Source of the DNA: Piscicola geometra
Lineage: Eukaryota; Annelida; Clitellata; Hirudinida; Piscicolidae
Direction of reading: 5' to 3'
NCBI GenBank assembly: GCA_943735955.1
Contig: OX030959.1
Location: forward strand, 8,616,106-8,680,105
DNA length: 64,000 bases
The translations under genes and the position numbers were made by a program. This document shows positions 1 through 12,500 of this stretch, piece after piece (positions within the stretch are counted from its first letter, which is position 1; each line of letters opens with the position of its first letter). The notes beneath the pieces were generated by a model. It was given only the letters and a program-made list of their open reading frames with translations, searched no databases and was not told the origin of the DNA.

Positions 1-153
1 CGATAGAGGGTGAAGGAGAAGTCCTTGCCAGCACTGGAACTGCTGCTGCTATGGAAGGATTTCTTCTTTATGTCGAAGCTCACTTGATTCCCTGCGGCCA
101 TCTTGATCTGCTGCGGCCATTCCTTGACAGATTCAAAACAACCAACATTCGCA
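1..153 (-). CDS. Partial internal exon of an unrecognised gene
   Basis: On the minus strand a TTTTTAG acceptor (exon begins at 153) is followed by an open frame to the window edge with normal amino-acid composition: it includes ESVKEWPQQIKMAAGNQ, then a lysine-rich stretch and a run of serines encoded by (AGC)n. The frame, clean acceptor and lack of repeat character make it look like a real exon, with the rest of the gene lying left of the window. I do not recognise the family. The TAG microsatellite at 266 would lie in the preceding intron. Confidence 0.45.
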
Positions 154-265
154 CTAAAAACATTCTAATTAATTAAATTTAATTTTTATTTAGACTTAAG
201 ATTTTAAAATTTTAATATATTATACCCAAAACAGTTTATTCTACAAATTTATTTGAGCGGCTGCC

Positions 266-473
<208 letters not shown>

Positions 474-508
474 ATAATAGGCCAAACACAGAGACACTTT
501 CAAACAAT

Positions 509-1420
509 TATGTTGCTAAAAAATCGAGAATTTTTTATTTTTTATTTTAAACTAATAAATTCTATTCATATATTTTATATGTTGATTGTGTAAAAAAAAC
601 AACAAATTTTATTGAAATTTAACGATTTTATCTCATGTTTTTATTAAGTGGTAGAATCAAATGTTGAAATTTTAAAGTGGGTAAAAAAATAGAAAAAAAA
701 ATAAATTCAATATTTTTTTTGTTGATTACACTTATAAGAAGTGTTTTCTGTTTGTATTTAATTTTTGACATTTTTGTCACATTTATTAAACTTTTTTCTT
801 TTTTTCTTTTTATGTTGCTAAAAAAATCGAGATTTATTTATTTTTTATTTTAAACTAATAAATTCTATTCATATATTTTCTATGTTTATGGTGTGAAAAA
901 AACAACAAATTTTATTGAAATTTAACGATTTTATCTCATGTTTTTATTAAGTGGTAGAATCAAATGTGGAAATTTTAAAGTGCGTAAAAAAATAGAAAAA
1001 AAAATAAATTCAATATTTTTGTTGTTGATTACACTTATAAGAAGTGTTTTCTGTTTATATTTAATTTTTGACATTTTTGTCACATTTATTAAACTATTTT
1101 CTTTTTTTCTTTTTCTTTTGCCTTAAAAATCGAGAATTACTTATTTTTTATTTTAAACAAATAAATTCTATTCATATCTATTATATGTTCATTGTGTGAA
1201 AAAAAAGACAAATTTTATTGAAATTTAACGATTTTATCTCATGTTTTATTAAACGGTAGAATCCCTGTATGGTACATTCCAATGTTGAAATTTAAAGTGA
1301 CGTAAAAAAAACAGAAAAAAACTAAATTCTATTTAAAAAAAATTAATTTCGTTTATTTGTAGTGTTTCCTATTCGTAAAATTAAAAAAATAAAAATTTCT
1401 TGAGGTAAATTCCCCGTATG
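509..1420. repeat. AT-rich tandem satellite, ~303-bp unit, three copies
   Basis: Three diverged tandem copies start near 509, 811 and 1115. Each begins with the motif AAAAATCGAGA, then carries TCTATTCATAT and AATTTAACGATTTTATCTCA blocks at equal offsets. Copies differ by point changes and small indels; the third is the most diverged. No coding potential is seen. Confidence 0.85.
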
Positions 1421-1433
1421 GTAGATTTAAAGT

Positions 1434-2777
1434 ATGGTTGATTTAAACGCATACCCCCGATGGGACATCAGAATTTTGATTCTCGTCCCGTCCCGTTCCC
1501 GCAATTCGATTTCCGGTCCCAACCCGTTTCAGAAACTTTTTGACCCGGTCTCGACCCATTCCCAGAAATTTTTAATTTTTAATTTTGCTGCCGTTTTCAC
1601 CGGTCCCAAACTTGCTAGTCCTAACATTTCTGAAAATGTATTATCTGAAAGTCAGAATATTTAAATTTCAAATATTTATTGAAATGAAAGTATTGAAGTT
1701 AGTCATTGTTTTTGATTAATTCAATCAAGTCTTTATTGCTTTTCGCACGGGTTAAACCGTCAAGAGTTTTAGATTTCAAATGAGATAATCTTGGGCCTGA
1801 AGTTAAACGACCACATGTTGACAAATTCCATTCACAGGGAATAGACTTTGCTGGTATACTAAACAAAATTTTGGCTACTTCGTGTAGTATTGGAAAAAAT
1901 TTCACTTTACTCCAATAAAATAAAACATCTTTATAATCTTCAATTTAGGATGGACGTAATTGTGAATATTTATACAATTCATTCTCTTCTGAATTTTTGT
2001 TCTCGTTCATTATTATTAATTCTTCAATAAGGTTAGAAATGTGTTTTTGACAACTTTATTATTCTCCACAACTGTACAAATAAAATCATTCGTATAATTT
2101 GATAGTATAAAAATTTTATTATAAAAACAAACAAAATAGGTATAAACAACCATCATTTGTTTTTTTCTCAACGGCACAGCAGCTTGGTCTGGCTAAACAA
2201 AATTGAATCAAATTTTCTCTAATGAAAGTCTTGGTATTTATTTCTTTTTTATCCCAAACTCTTTAAATATTATTCTTTCATACTGGGGATGCAACAGACA
2301 TGCTGCCATACGAATAAGATCAATAGGCATCTTTTCTTTTGTCTAAATGATCAATTTGGAAATTAATCATTCAAATTCAAGGTATGAATTTATAAAATTA
2401 TAATAATATAACTAAGCAGTTTGATTTCATTCTCACCCATTCTAATCTTTCTAATATTTGGACTCGTCATAACAACTTCAAATGTAATGTTGGAGCTTTT
2501 GACATTGACAACGCAATGGTGGCTTCGTTATACATTTCTATTGCATTTAATACTTATTTTAAGTACGGAGTATTGATTAAATAGAGATTTACATACTTAT
2601 ATTTTTGCTTAAGTATACTTGTTAAAGAATCCAATCCCAATAACTTTTATTCCCGTTTTTCCCGTTCCCGATTTGAAAGTTGATTCCCATTCCCGTCCCG
2701 AAAACCTATTCCCGGTTCCCGACTTTTCCCGTCCCGAAATTAATTTTCATTCCCGTTCCCGCGGGTACCCGGTCAGA

Positions 2778-2778
<1 letters not shown>
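1434..2778 (-). mobile_element. hAT-type DNA transposon remnant with GC-rich ends
   Basis: Both ends are built from repeated CCCGTTCCCG / CGTCCCG motifs in otherwise AT-rich DNA. Inside, on the minus strand, lies a degenerate hAT transposase C-terminus (1699-1905). The right part (2410-2770) matches, in opposite orientation, the compact element at 21748-22329, so this is a longer relative still carrying transposase sequence. The left end is truncated (first recognisable base near 1434) and the right terminus runs directly into a (TG)n tract at 2776, so the terminal inverted repeat and target duplication cannot be seen here. Confidence 0.75.
1699..1905 (-). pseudogene. hAT transposase C-terminal dimerisation domain fragment
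   Basis: The 68-residue frame contains a decayed form of the hAT dimerisation signature: residues like FPILHEVAKILFSIPAKS, where intact hAT proteins have a hydrophobic run followed by IPA.S.P.ER.FS..G. The ER pair reads EW here and the following serine-glycine block is altered. No complete transposase frame surrounds it, so it is a fossil. It lies between the GC-rich ends of the element at 1434-2778. Confidence 0.65.

Positions 2779-2840
<62 letters not shown>
2776..2840. repeat. (TG)n microsatellite at a transposon end
   Basis: TG dinucleotides interrupted by two TTTG units, starting exactly where the terminal motif GGGTACCCGGTCAGA of the hAT remnant ends. Confidence 0.95.
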
Positions 2841-2842
<2 letters not shown>

Positions 2843-4400
2843 TTGGGAAAATAGAATTCAAGAAAATCCCGAATTATAACAGGAGAATTTTTATCTCCTC
2901 CATCGGCCCTTCCATCAGTTCATCCCCTCTTTTAGCACTCTTTTTACTTTTTTCTCTCAGCACTTGAGTGGGCTTCATATGATGCGCATCTTATCTCTTG
3001 TGTTTCTTAAAGCACTTTGTCTGCTCTCATCACAGGTGAGGACCTTTTGATTTACAGAAGCTTCGTTGCAGGCAAGACTTATGATATGCCAGCACTAGAA
3101 TGACCCTTTTATAGTTTAGTTCATAGCGTTCAACCACCGCAAGTCTTGATTTCTATTGTGGTTGATGTTAAGATATTCGTTTAATTCTTGTTTAAATGTG
3201 AGATAAATAAATTTGAAAGAGTGTGTTTTTGAATGCATGAAAAAAAAGTCTGAAATGAGCTTCAAGAAACATTTATTACTTTTTGATTTGCACCTCCACG
3301 TCTGCATTCTTCCTTCTTCGATTAAAGCGACTGCAGTTTTATGATCTGAAGTCACTGCTCTCAACAAATCGCTTCAAAAAGTGAATAATTTTGATGATAA
3401 AATGTTCATGGCTCAGTGCACACATCACTGCTTGCCTTCACTCATTTTATCGTGTTTCCATTGACTTTTGCCGTCGGTCTGATGTGTCCTAGAACGATGG
3501 CTTCTCAAAGCGCTTACTCGCAGAAGTCAGAAGCTCATAAGTCATGATTAGAAGGCCCTGTCGACTGAACCGACAAATCAGGAAATTATCTCATCATGAC
3601 TTCAAATTATTATGCATTGTTTTTTAATTATCAAATCATCTTTTCGTTATTCTTCCCTTAATCGTTTATTTGTTTCTTTTTCTTATTTATCCAGAAACAA
3701 AGAAATTGAAACATCTTATTTAAACAGATTCTTAGCAAATATGTGTGTGCGTGTGTGTATGCGTGCGTGCATGTGTGTGTGCATTAGTGTTTGGTTACGT
3801 TTGAAAAGGTGTTAGAGGTGTTGATGTGCGTAGATGATTTATAGTCTGAAGATTAAACCTTGGAGTTTAATTTTCCCATGATTCTTTTTTCTCCATCCAT
3901 CAAATTTTTACAATTTATTTTTTATACTATTTCTACGGTGCTGAAGTTGCAGTGGACGCAACATGGGTTTTCCTGGAGACAGATCCACTTTTCATGTTCT
4001 TACCAAGTCCTTCTTCACGCCCTTCTTTCTTTTTTAAAAACGCTTTTCAAATTCCCGAATTTCACGTTTCGTTCAAGCTTTTGTAAGTAGGGACTGTAGG
4101 TTACAGTGGTTATCGGTTGAACACTTTTTAAAATATTAAGACTCTGGTTAGCCAACTACCAATTAAAATTTTTACTTTTTCAAAACAATTTTTTAAGATT
4201 ATTGTTCGCATAAGAATGAAATGTTCACCAAAAATATTTTTTTAAAATAAATATTAATATATACGTTTTCTGAATTGAAAAATGCGATTCAGATAAAAAA
4301 AAGATATAACAGTTTGAAGTTTCATTAACATTTTTTACTACAACTAAAATGTAAAATAAATAAATTTCAAAACATACATTTTATTTTTAAAAAGTTTAAT
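2841..4400. other. Intergenic DNA without a recognisable gene
   Basis: AT-rich sequence with only short, compositionally unremarkable open frames, a small (TG)n/(GCGTG)n stretch at 3740-3785 and pyrimidine-rich patches at 2885-2960. I found no exon chain, RNA gene or transposon domain. Confidence 0.5.
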
Positions 4401-4575
4401 AATGACGAGCATTATTATAGTGGCGTATAACCCGAACGGGCTTCCAGGCCACTTAGGCTGCATATTTTCATTTGCGCCTTTGGGTTACTAGGGCATTGGT
4501 TGCACTTGAACCTAGGACCTTTCATTGTTGGTCAAGCCGAGAGTCGTTGCCCACTCAGCTACCCGTTCACTTAAG
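4401..4575 (-). mobile_element. tRNA-derived SINE (family C)
   Basis: Read on the minus strand, the 5' part resembles a tRNA: an A-box-like TAGCTGAGTGGG about 45 bases before a B-box-like GGTTCAAGTGC. The body is unrelated sequence and the 3' end (4401-4458) matches the 3' end of the LINE at 21306-21361, including GCCACTATAAT. Related copies lie at 6960-7048, 45903-46115 and 58375-58560. Confidence 0.75.
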
Positions 4576-4960
4576 TTTATTGAAAACATTAATTTAATTT
4601 TTTTATGTTTATGTGATAAAAAAAAGACCTATTCATAGCGATTTAAAATTTTTAGATCTTATTCAAAAGCACTTTTATAATGAATTTTTATTTGAATACT
4701 AGTTAATAAACATTTTATAACTTTTATAATACACTTTTCGCCTAAATTAAGATATTTTATATAGACGTTTTTATGTGCTATTTTGAGCCTAAATATTCTA
4801 GATTACCACCTTCAAAATTATTTTTGCTAAATCTTTTCTTAACATTATAAAGTTTTTAAACTAATAATTTTTTTGAGGATTCAATGGTGTAAAAATAAAA
4901 TTTAAAACTCTTTAGCGAAAATTTTACTTACCCAATTTTGTTCCGAATTTTTTTTTTTTT

Positions 4961-5087
4961 GGTCTTTATTATTCACAGCCTGACAGGCGCATGCCATGTA
5001 ACAATGGTTCTGAGAACCATGGTCTTATGCGCCGAAGCGCTACTCCACACGACGTACACATCTTTCAATGCATACGTCGCAAACACC
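4961..5087 (-). mobile_element. SINE family A, 3' half
   Basis: Reverse-complement match to 49960-50085, including the palindromic GGTTCTGAGAACC core and ACGTCGTGTGGAG. The tRNA-like head is missing, so this is a 5'-truncated copy. Confidence 0.75.
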
Positions 5088-5099
5088 GTTGTACAACTC

Positions 5100-5689
5100 A
5101 ATCAAAGTTATTTTATGGCTTCCAGGTAATAAAGATATTTTATTCATGAAAATGTTCGTATTCGCGTGAAATAAAATGTTTTGAATCCTGCAGTGGAGAC
5201 TGTCAAGGGAACTCGATAATCAATTCGGAATGTTTGTGCCTGAGAGGGCTTGAACTTCATGATGCTTTGCACGGGGTTGTTTGTTAAAGAAGTCAGGGTT
5301 GAATGTTTTAAGTGTCAAATAGGCATTTATAATGAAATAAAACGGTAATTCATTGGAATTTGTTTAAGTCCATAAACAAAGCCAGCTTATCGAAAAAATA
5401 CTTAAACGTTTGCCTGGTCGAAGCTGGTGGCTCGGCTCAGACTTGTAGCCTCAGGAATTTGTAATGAAAAATGACGTAAACCAATAAGCGCCTGCCTGTT
5501 GAGCATCGTATCATTTGAAAATATGGATATCGTTTTCAGAGCATTTTGAGATGCAAGTTTTTTTAAACTTTTCTTGACCATGGTACAGTTTCGCTGCTGT
5601 TTGTTTCCCGCTCTTGCTTAGTAGCAAAAGCTTTTCAAATATGTTAATTCTTCAACAGCAAAGTACTTTCGTTTTTTAAACTCTTCTTA
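5100..5689. other. Intergenic, nothing recognised
   Basis: AT-rich unique-looking sequence without a supported exon; the right end grades into the decayed hAT fragment beginning near 5690. Confidence 0.4.
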
Positions 5690-5997
5690 TAGATAAGGAA
5701 AGAGCCTTTATAGATCCAACTAATGTTGAAAACTTGTTTTCTTGAGTAACTGGCTCAAAAATGATGTGTAAAAATTGCCTTTTTAATCATTCAAGAATTC
5801 ATTTTTTAAAATGTGTATTACTTTTATAAAAAGATTCAGAGAAAATTTTATTTTTAAGAAAAAAAAAAAGTAATACTATTTTATACTAATGTCAAATATT
5901 CTAAAAACATCGCGTTAAAATACGATTAACGCACGATTAAATTTTTTAATCGAACGATTAACGGCGATTAAAATTTTTAATCGTGGAACAGCTCTAG
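5690..5997 (+). mobile_element. hAT transposon 3' fragment (family CTAGAGCTGT)
   Basis: The left part matches the end of the transposase frame at 12790-12860 (GATCCAACT...GTTGAAAAC...GGCTCAAAAATGATGTG). The right part carries the 3' terminus: repeated ACGATTAA motifs and the terminal AACAGCTCTAG. It is a 5'-truncated copy. Confidence 0.75.
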
Positions 5998-6560
5998 TTT
6001 TAACATGAAAAGAAAAGATAATAAGACCTTATATACAAAATACAATGTACCTAATGCTTATAGACTATTAGCATATACATTCGTTTTACTATATCTAATG
6101 TATGTGCTTATAATCTAGTTGAAAAATTGAAAAAACGCCCACGTATTTTTAAAATAGAGGTAAAAATATTTAAAATGATTAACAATTTTTTTCAATGAAA
6201 ATAAATCCAAAAATGAATCTTTGATGGATTCATTGAGAAGGAATGTAGACGAATATATGGTAGAATCGAGAATGTCACAGAAGAAAGCATGCAAAATGTC
6301 ATAGTGGCTCAACGTAAAAAACATGTCTCAAAGACATCCAAGTTTTGAATCCTGTTCATTTAACCAACATCATATTTTTCAACAAAACCTCCAACCCTTC
6401 ACCCCATCCCTCCTCCACCCTCTCCCCCCATCCCTCCTCCACCCCCTCACATCATCCCTCCTCCACCCCCTCACTCCATCCCTCCTCCACCTCCTCACCT
6501 CACCTTCCTCCACTTTTCACGCCATCCCTCCTCCACCCCTCCCCCCATCGCTTCTCCACT

Positions 6561-9500
6561 TCAGGAACCTCCAGGACCAACCACCAAATCCTCCAACAAT
6601 CTCGAATGACCTGTGCTCCTCAGCCACTCCTGCCATCATCATCATCATCATCATCATCATCGCCATCATCATCATCATAATCATCATCATACCCAAATAA
6701 TTTAATAAAACGTCAGCACATAATCATTAAAGAACCCCCCTCCACACCCTTCCACCCCCTCGACACCCTCTCACCTGGAACTTAGCTTGGACACTGTGCT
6801 GCAGCAGGGCTTTCTGTTCGTTCTGCAAACATGCCTCGTCCAGGGCTCCATTCCACGCCTTGGCAGTGATAACAAGCAGGAGCATCAACGCAAAGATAAC
6901 ATTGAAAATAGGATAAATGACAAGCACCATCAGAGTCTAAGTCACAAAAGCTTCAAGCTTCCCAATTCGCGCCTGTGGCAACTGGAGCATCTCTTGCACT
7001 CGAACCTGAGACCTTTGGCATTCGCCAAGCCGAAAGTCGTTGCACAGGCACTCACCTTGATGTCTTGCAGCTTCTGCCCTAAAGCCCTCTGGTAGCGCTC
7101 AGGAAGCGACACAGGATTTTTCTAGGTGAAAATGTGGTGGTGTGTTCGCTAATGTTCGGAGTGTGAGGAAGTGGTGGTAGTTTGATGTGGTGGAAGAGGG
7201 TTAGTGTGATAGGAGCAGGAGAGAGTGGTGGGGTGGTGGATGGGGGAGTGATGTGAGTAGTGTGGGGTGGTGGATGGGGGAGTGATGTGAGTAGTGTGGG
7301 GTGGTGGATGTGGGAGTGATGTGAGTAGTGTGGGGTGGTGGATGGGGGAGTGATGTGAGTAGTGTGGGGGTGGTGGATGGGGGAGTGATGTGAGTAGTGT
7401 GGGGTGGTGGATGTGGGAGTGGTGTGAGTAGTGTGGGGTGGTGGATGGGGGAGTGATGTGAGTAGTGTGGGGGTGGTGGATGGGGGAGTGATGTGAGTAG
7501 TGTGGGGTGGTGGATGTGGGAGTGGTGTGAGTAGTGTGGGGTGGTGGATGGGGGAGTGATGTGAGTAGTGTGGGGTGGTGGATGGGGGAGTGATGTGAGT
7601 AGTGTGGGGTGGTGGATGGGGGAGTGATGTGAGTAGTGTGGGGGTGGTGGATGTGGGAGTGATGTGAGTAGTGTGGGGGTGGTGGATGTGGGAGTGATGT
7701 GAGTAGTGTGGGGGTGGTGGATGGGGGAGTGATGTGAGTAGTGTGGGGTGGTGGATGGGGGAGTGATGTGAGTAGTGTGGGTGGTGGATGGGGGAGTGAT
7801 GTGAGTAGTGTGGGGTGGTGGATGTGGGAGTGATGTGAGTAGTGTGGGGTGGTGGATGGGGGAGTGATGTGAGTAGTGTGGGGGGAGTGATGTGAGTAGT
7901 GTGGGGTGGTGGATGGGGGAGTGATGTGAGTAGTGTGGGGTGGTGGATGGGGGAGTGATGTGAGTAGTGTGGGGGTGGTGGATGGGGGAGTGATGTGAGT
8001 AGTGTGGGGTGGTGGATGGAGAAGTGATGTGAGTAGTGAGGGGTGGTGGATGTGGGAGTGATGTGAGTAGTGTGGGGGTGGTGGATGGGGGAGTGATGTG
8101 AGTAGTGTGGGGGTGGTGGATGGGGGAGTGATGTGAGTAGTGTGGAGTGGTGGATGGGGGGGTGATGTGAGTAGTGTGGGGTGGTGGATGGGGGAGTGAT
8201 GTGAGTAGTGTGGGGTGGTGGATGGGGGAGTGATGTGAGTAGTGTGGGTGGTGGATGTGGGAGTGATGTGAGTAGTGTGGGGGTGGTGGATGGGGGAGTG
8301 ATGTGAGTAGTGTGGGGTGGTGGATGGGGGAGTGATGTGAGTAGTGTGGGGTGGTGGATGGAGGAGTGATGTGAGTAGTGTGGGGTGGTGGATGGAGGAG
8401 TGATGTGAGTAGTGTGGGTGGTGGATGGGGGAGTGATGTGAGTAGTGTGGGGTGGTGGATGGAGAAGTGATGTGAGTAGTGAGGGGTGGTGGATGTGGGA
8501 GTGATGTGAGTAGTGTGGGGGTGGTGGATGGGGGAGTGATGTGAGTAGTGTGGGGGTGGTGGATGGGGGAGTGATGTGAGTAGTGTGGAGTGGTGGATGG
8601 GGGGGTGATGTGAGTAGTGTGGGGGTGGTGGATGGGGGAGTGATGTGAGTAGTGTGGGGGTGGTGGATGGGGGAGTGATGTGAGTAGTGTGGGGTGGTGG
8701 ATGGGGGAGTGATGTGAGTAGTGAGGGATGGTGGATGTGGGAGTGATGTGAGTAGTGTGGGGGTGGTGGATGGGGGAGTGATGTGAGTAGTGTGGGGGTG
8801 GTGGGTGGGGGAGTGATGTGAGTAGTGTGGGGTGGTGGATGGGGGGGTGATGTGAGTAGTGTGGGGGTGGTGGATGGGGGAGTGATGTGAGTAGTGTGGG
8901 GGTGGTGGATGGGGGAGTGATGTGAGTAGTGTGGGTGGTGGATGGGGGAGTGATGTGAGTAGTGTGGGTGGTGGATGGGGGAGTGATGTGAGTAGTGTGG
9001 GTGGTGGATGGGGGAGTGATGTGAGTAGTGTGGGGTGGTGGATGGGGGAGTGATGTGAGTAGTGTGGGTGGTGGATGGGGGAGTGATGTGAGTAGTGTGG
9101 GGTGGTGGATGGGGAGTGATGTGAGTAGTGTGGGTGGTGGATGGGGGAGTGATGTGAGTAGTGTGGGGTGGTGGATGGGGGAGTGATGTGAGTAGTGTGG
9201 GGTGGTGGATGAGGAGTGATGTGAGTAGTGTGGGGTGGTGGATGTGGGAGTGATGTGAGTAGTGTGGGTGGTGGATGGGGAAGTGATGTGAGTAGTGTGG
9301 GGTGGTGGATGGGGGAGTGATGTGAGTAGTGTGGGTGGTGGATGGGGGAGTGATGTGAGTAGTGTTGGTGGTGGATGGGGGAGTGATGTGAGTAGTGTGG
9401 GTGGTGGATGGGGGAGTGATGTGAGTAGTGTGGGGTGGTGGATGGGGAGTGATGTGAGTAGTGTGGGTGGTGGATGGGGGAGTGATGTGAGTAGTGTGGG

Positions 9501-12500
9501 GTGGTGGATGGGGGAGTGATGTGAGTAGTGTGGGTGGTGGATGGGGAGTGATGTGAGTAGTGTGGGGTGGTGGATGGGGAGTGATGTGAGTAGTGTGGGT
9601 GGTGGATGGGGGAGTGATGTGAGTAGTGTGGGGTGGTGGATGGGGGAGTGATGTGAGTAGTGTGGGGTGGTGGATGGGGGAGTGATGTGAGTAGTGTGGG
9701 TGGTGGATGGGGGAGTGATGTGAGTAGTGTGGGGTGGTGGATGGGGGAGTGATGTGAGTAGTGTGGGTGGTGGATGGGGGAGTGATGTGAGTAGTGTGGG
9801 GTGGTGGATGGGGGAGTGATGTGAGTAGTGTGGGGGTGGTGGATGGGGGAGTGATGTGAGTAGTGTGGGGTGGTGGATGGAGGAGTGATGTGAGTAGTGT
9901 GGGTGGTGGATGGGGGAGTGATGTGAGTAGTGTGGGGTGGTGGATGTGGGAGTGGTGTGAGTAGTGTGGGGTGGTGGATGGGGGAGTGATGTGAGTAGTG
10001 TGGGGTGGTGGATGGAGGAGTGATGTGAGTAGTGTGGGTGGTGGATGGGAAGTGATGTGAGTAGTGAGGGGTGGTGGATGGGGGAGTGATGTGAGTAGTG
10101 TGGGGTGGTGGATGGGAAGTGATGTGAGTAGTGAGGGGTGGTGGATGGGGGAGTGATGTGAGTAGTGTGGGTGGTGGATGGGGGAGTGATGTGAGTAGTG
10201 TGGGGTGGTGGATGTGGGAGTGGTGTGAGTAGTGTGGGGTGGTGGATGGGGGAGTGATGTGAGTAGTGTGGGGTGGTGGATGGAGGAGTGATGTGAGTAG
10301 TGTGGGTGGTGGATGGGGGAGTGATGTGAGTAGTGTGGGGTGGTGGATGGAGGAGTGATGTGAGTAGTGTGGGTGGTGGATGGGGGAGTGATGTGAGTAG
10401 TGTGGGGTGGTGGATGGGGGAGTGATGTGAGTAGTGTGGGTGGTGGATGGGGGAGTGATGTGAGTAGTGTGGGGTGGTGGATGGAGGAGTGATGTGAGTA
10501 GTGTGGGTGGTGGATGGGGAGTGGTGTGAGTAGTGTGGGGTGGTGGATGTGGGAGTGGTGTGAGTAGTGTGGGGTGGTGGATGGGGAGTGAAAGTGGGTG
10601 GTGTGGGGTGGTGGATGGGAGAGTGATGTGAGTAGTGTGGGTGGTGGATGGGGGAGTGATGTGAGTAGTGTGGGGTGGTGGATGGGAAGTGATGTGAGTA
10701 GTGTGGGGTGGTGGATGGAGGAGTGATGTGAGTAGTGTGGGTGGTGGATGGGGGAGTGATGTGAGTAGTGTGGGGTGGTGGATGGGGGAGTGATGTGAGT
10801 AGTGTGGGTGGTGGATGGGGGAGTGATGTGAGTTGTGTGGGGTGGTGGATGGAGGAGTGATGTGAGTAGTGTGGGTGGTGGATGGGGAGTGGTGTGAGTA
10901 GTTCGGGGTGGTGGATGTGGGAGTGGTGTGAGTAGTGTGGGGTGGTGGATGGGGGTGAAAGTGGGTGGTGTGGGGTGGTGGATGGGAGAGTGATGTGAGT
11001 AGTGTGGGTGGTGGATGGGGGAGTGATGTGAGTAGTGTGGGTGGTGGATGGGGGAGTGATGTGAGTAGTGTGGTGTGGTGGATGGGGGAGTGATGTGGGT
11101 GGTGCTTTCCTCAATGGCCTGACCAAAGTGTTTCCGTCGGTGCGGAAGGGAATGATGACGTTGCAAAAGTCCTGTGGCCGCATCAGTTTGTACACACCTT
11201 CCTCCGAACCTCCTCCTGCGTACGTACATGTTTGTGTGTGTGTAGATGTGTGTATAGCGTGGCCAAAACTTGAAACTACTTTGAAAGCATACAGCCTCAC
11301 TAAGACATTTAATTGGCAAAATATCAACCTCACTTATTTTATTTATAATTCCTGAACCACCATCAAACAACATCCCTTCTCCACACCCATCCCTCCTCCA
11401 CACCCATCCCTTCTCCACACCCATCCCTCCTTCACACCCATCCCTTCTCCACACCCATCCCTCCTCCACACCCATCCCTCCTCCACACCCATCCCTTCTC
11501 CACTCCCTCCTTCCCGCTATCCTGGCACCTTTCACTCCCCCCCTCAAGACCCACCCTCACTCCCCCCCTCAAGACCCACCCTCACTCTCCCCCTCAAGAC
11601 CCACCCTCACCCCTCCCTCAAGACCCACCCTCACTCCCCCCCTCAAGACCCTCTCACCCCCCTCATTCACTCTCTCCCTCACTCCATCTTTCAGGACCCA
11701 TCCTCTCACCACCCCTTCCTCGCCCCTTTTTTCCTCACACTCCTCCTTCACTCTATCTCTCACTTCCCTCCCTCACCCTCCCCACAGGACCACCCTCCTA
11801 CCCATGAGCACAGGCTTGTCCCACAGGTTAGGGGCAGGGGCGAGACCAACGCAGTACATGTGCTCTTCCAGCTTGCGGTAGGAGGTGTTGTAGGGCGCGA
11901 ATGTCAGGTCGCAGTTGTGGTGGAAGATGAGCGGCGTGTTGGGAGTGAGCAGGTGCATGGTGCATTGTCTGCTAGATCTGAGGTGGATGCGTGCTGATGA
12001 TTAAGAGTGGAATACTTTTTAATGGAGCTGTGCTTTAATCTACGTTAACTTTCGATTAACGCGTTAATCAATTAACGACCGTAAAATTTTTAAACGCATT
12101 TAAAAAAAATTAACACATTAAAAAATTTTAATGCGTTTAAACTTATCTAAATTAATTTTTTTTGCCGTTTTGGTTACGTTGTCAGCAAGTGAACACAAAC
12201 ACTACTAATTTAATGGAAAAAACTGCATTTCCTCAAAAAACTTCTCATTTCTTGAAGATTTGCAACAGAACTTCTAGGGGGTGAAAAATACTTGAAATTT
12301 TCAATAGTCTGCAATTGGCAATTTGTCACTTTACACAAGAAATATGCACTTCCGAAGATGATCCAGCTAAGCTGGATTCAAGCTTACGTCATTCGTATCA
12401 CACACAAAATTTCTTCCCAAACTAAATAATCAGAAAATCCAATGGTCAAGAATTGCAACATCATTAGACCCCCGAAATTAAAATTTTAAAATGTTATAAA

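Noticed and set aside
3116..3367. 83-codon minus-strand frame
   Set aside because: Composition is not repeat-like, but there is no recognisable domain, no splice partners and no neighbouring exon, so it is not reported as a gene.
7224..11100. CRISPR-like array
   Set aside because: Units are directly tandem with no unique spacers, in eukaryotic DNA; it is a minisatellite.
7149..11547. Two overlapping minus-strand frames of 1394 and 1448 codons rich in His, Pro, Thr and Ser
   Set aside because: They read through the 34-bp minisatellite, whose minus strand has no stop codons in any phase. Only the ends contain real sequence, TBCCD1 exon 11215-11124; the rest is intron.
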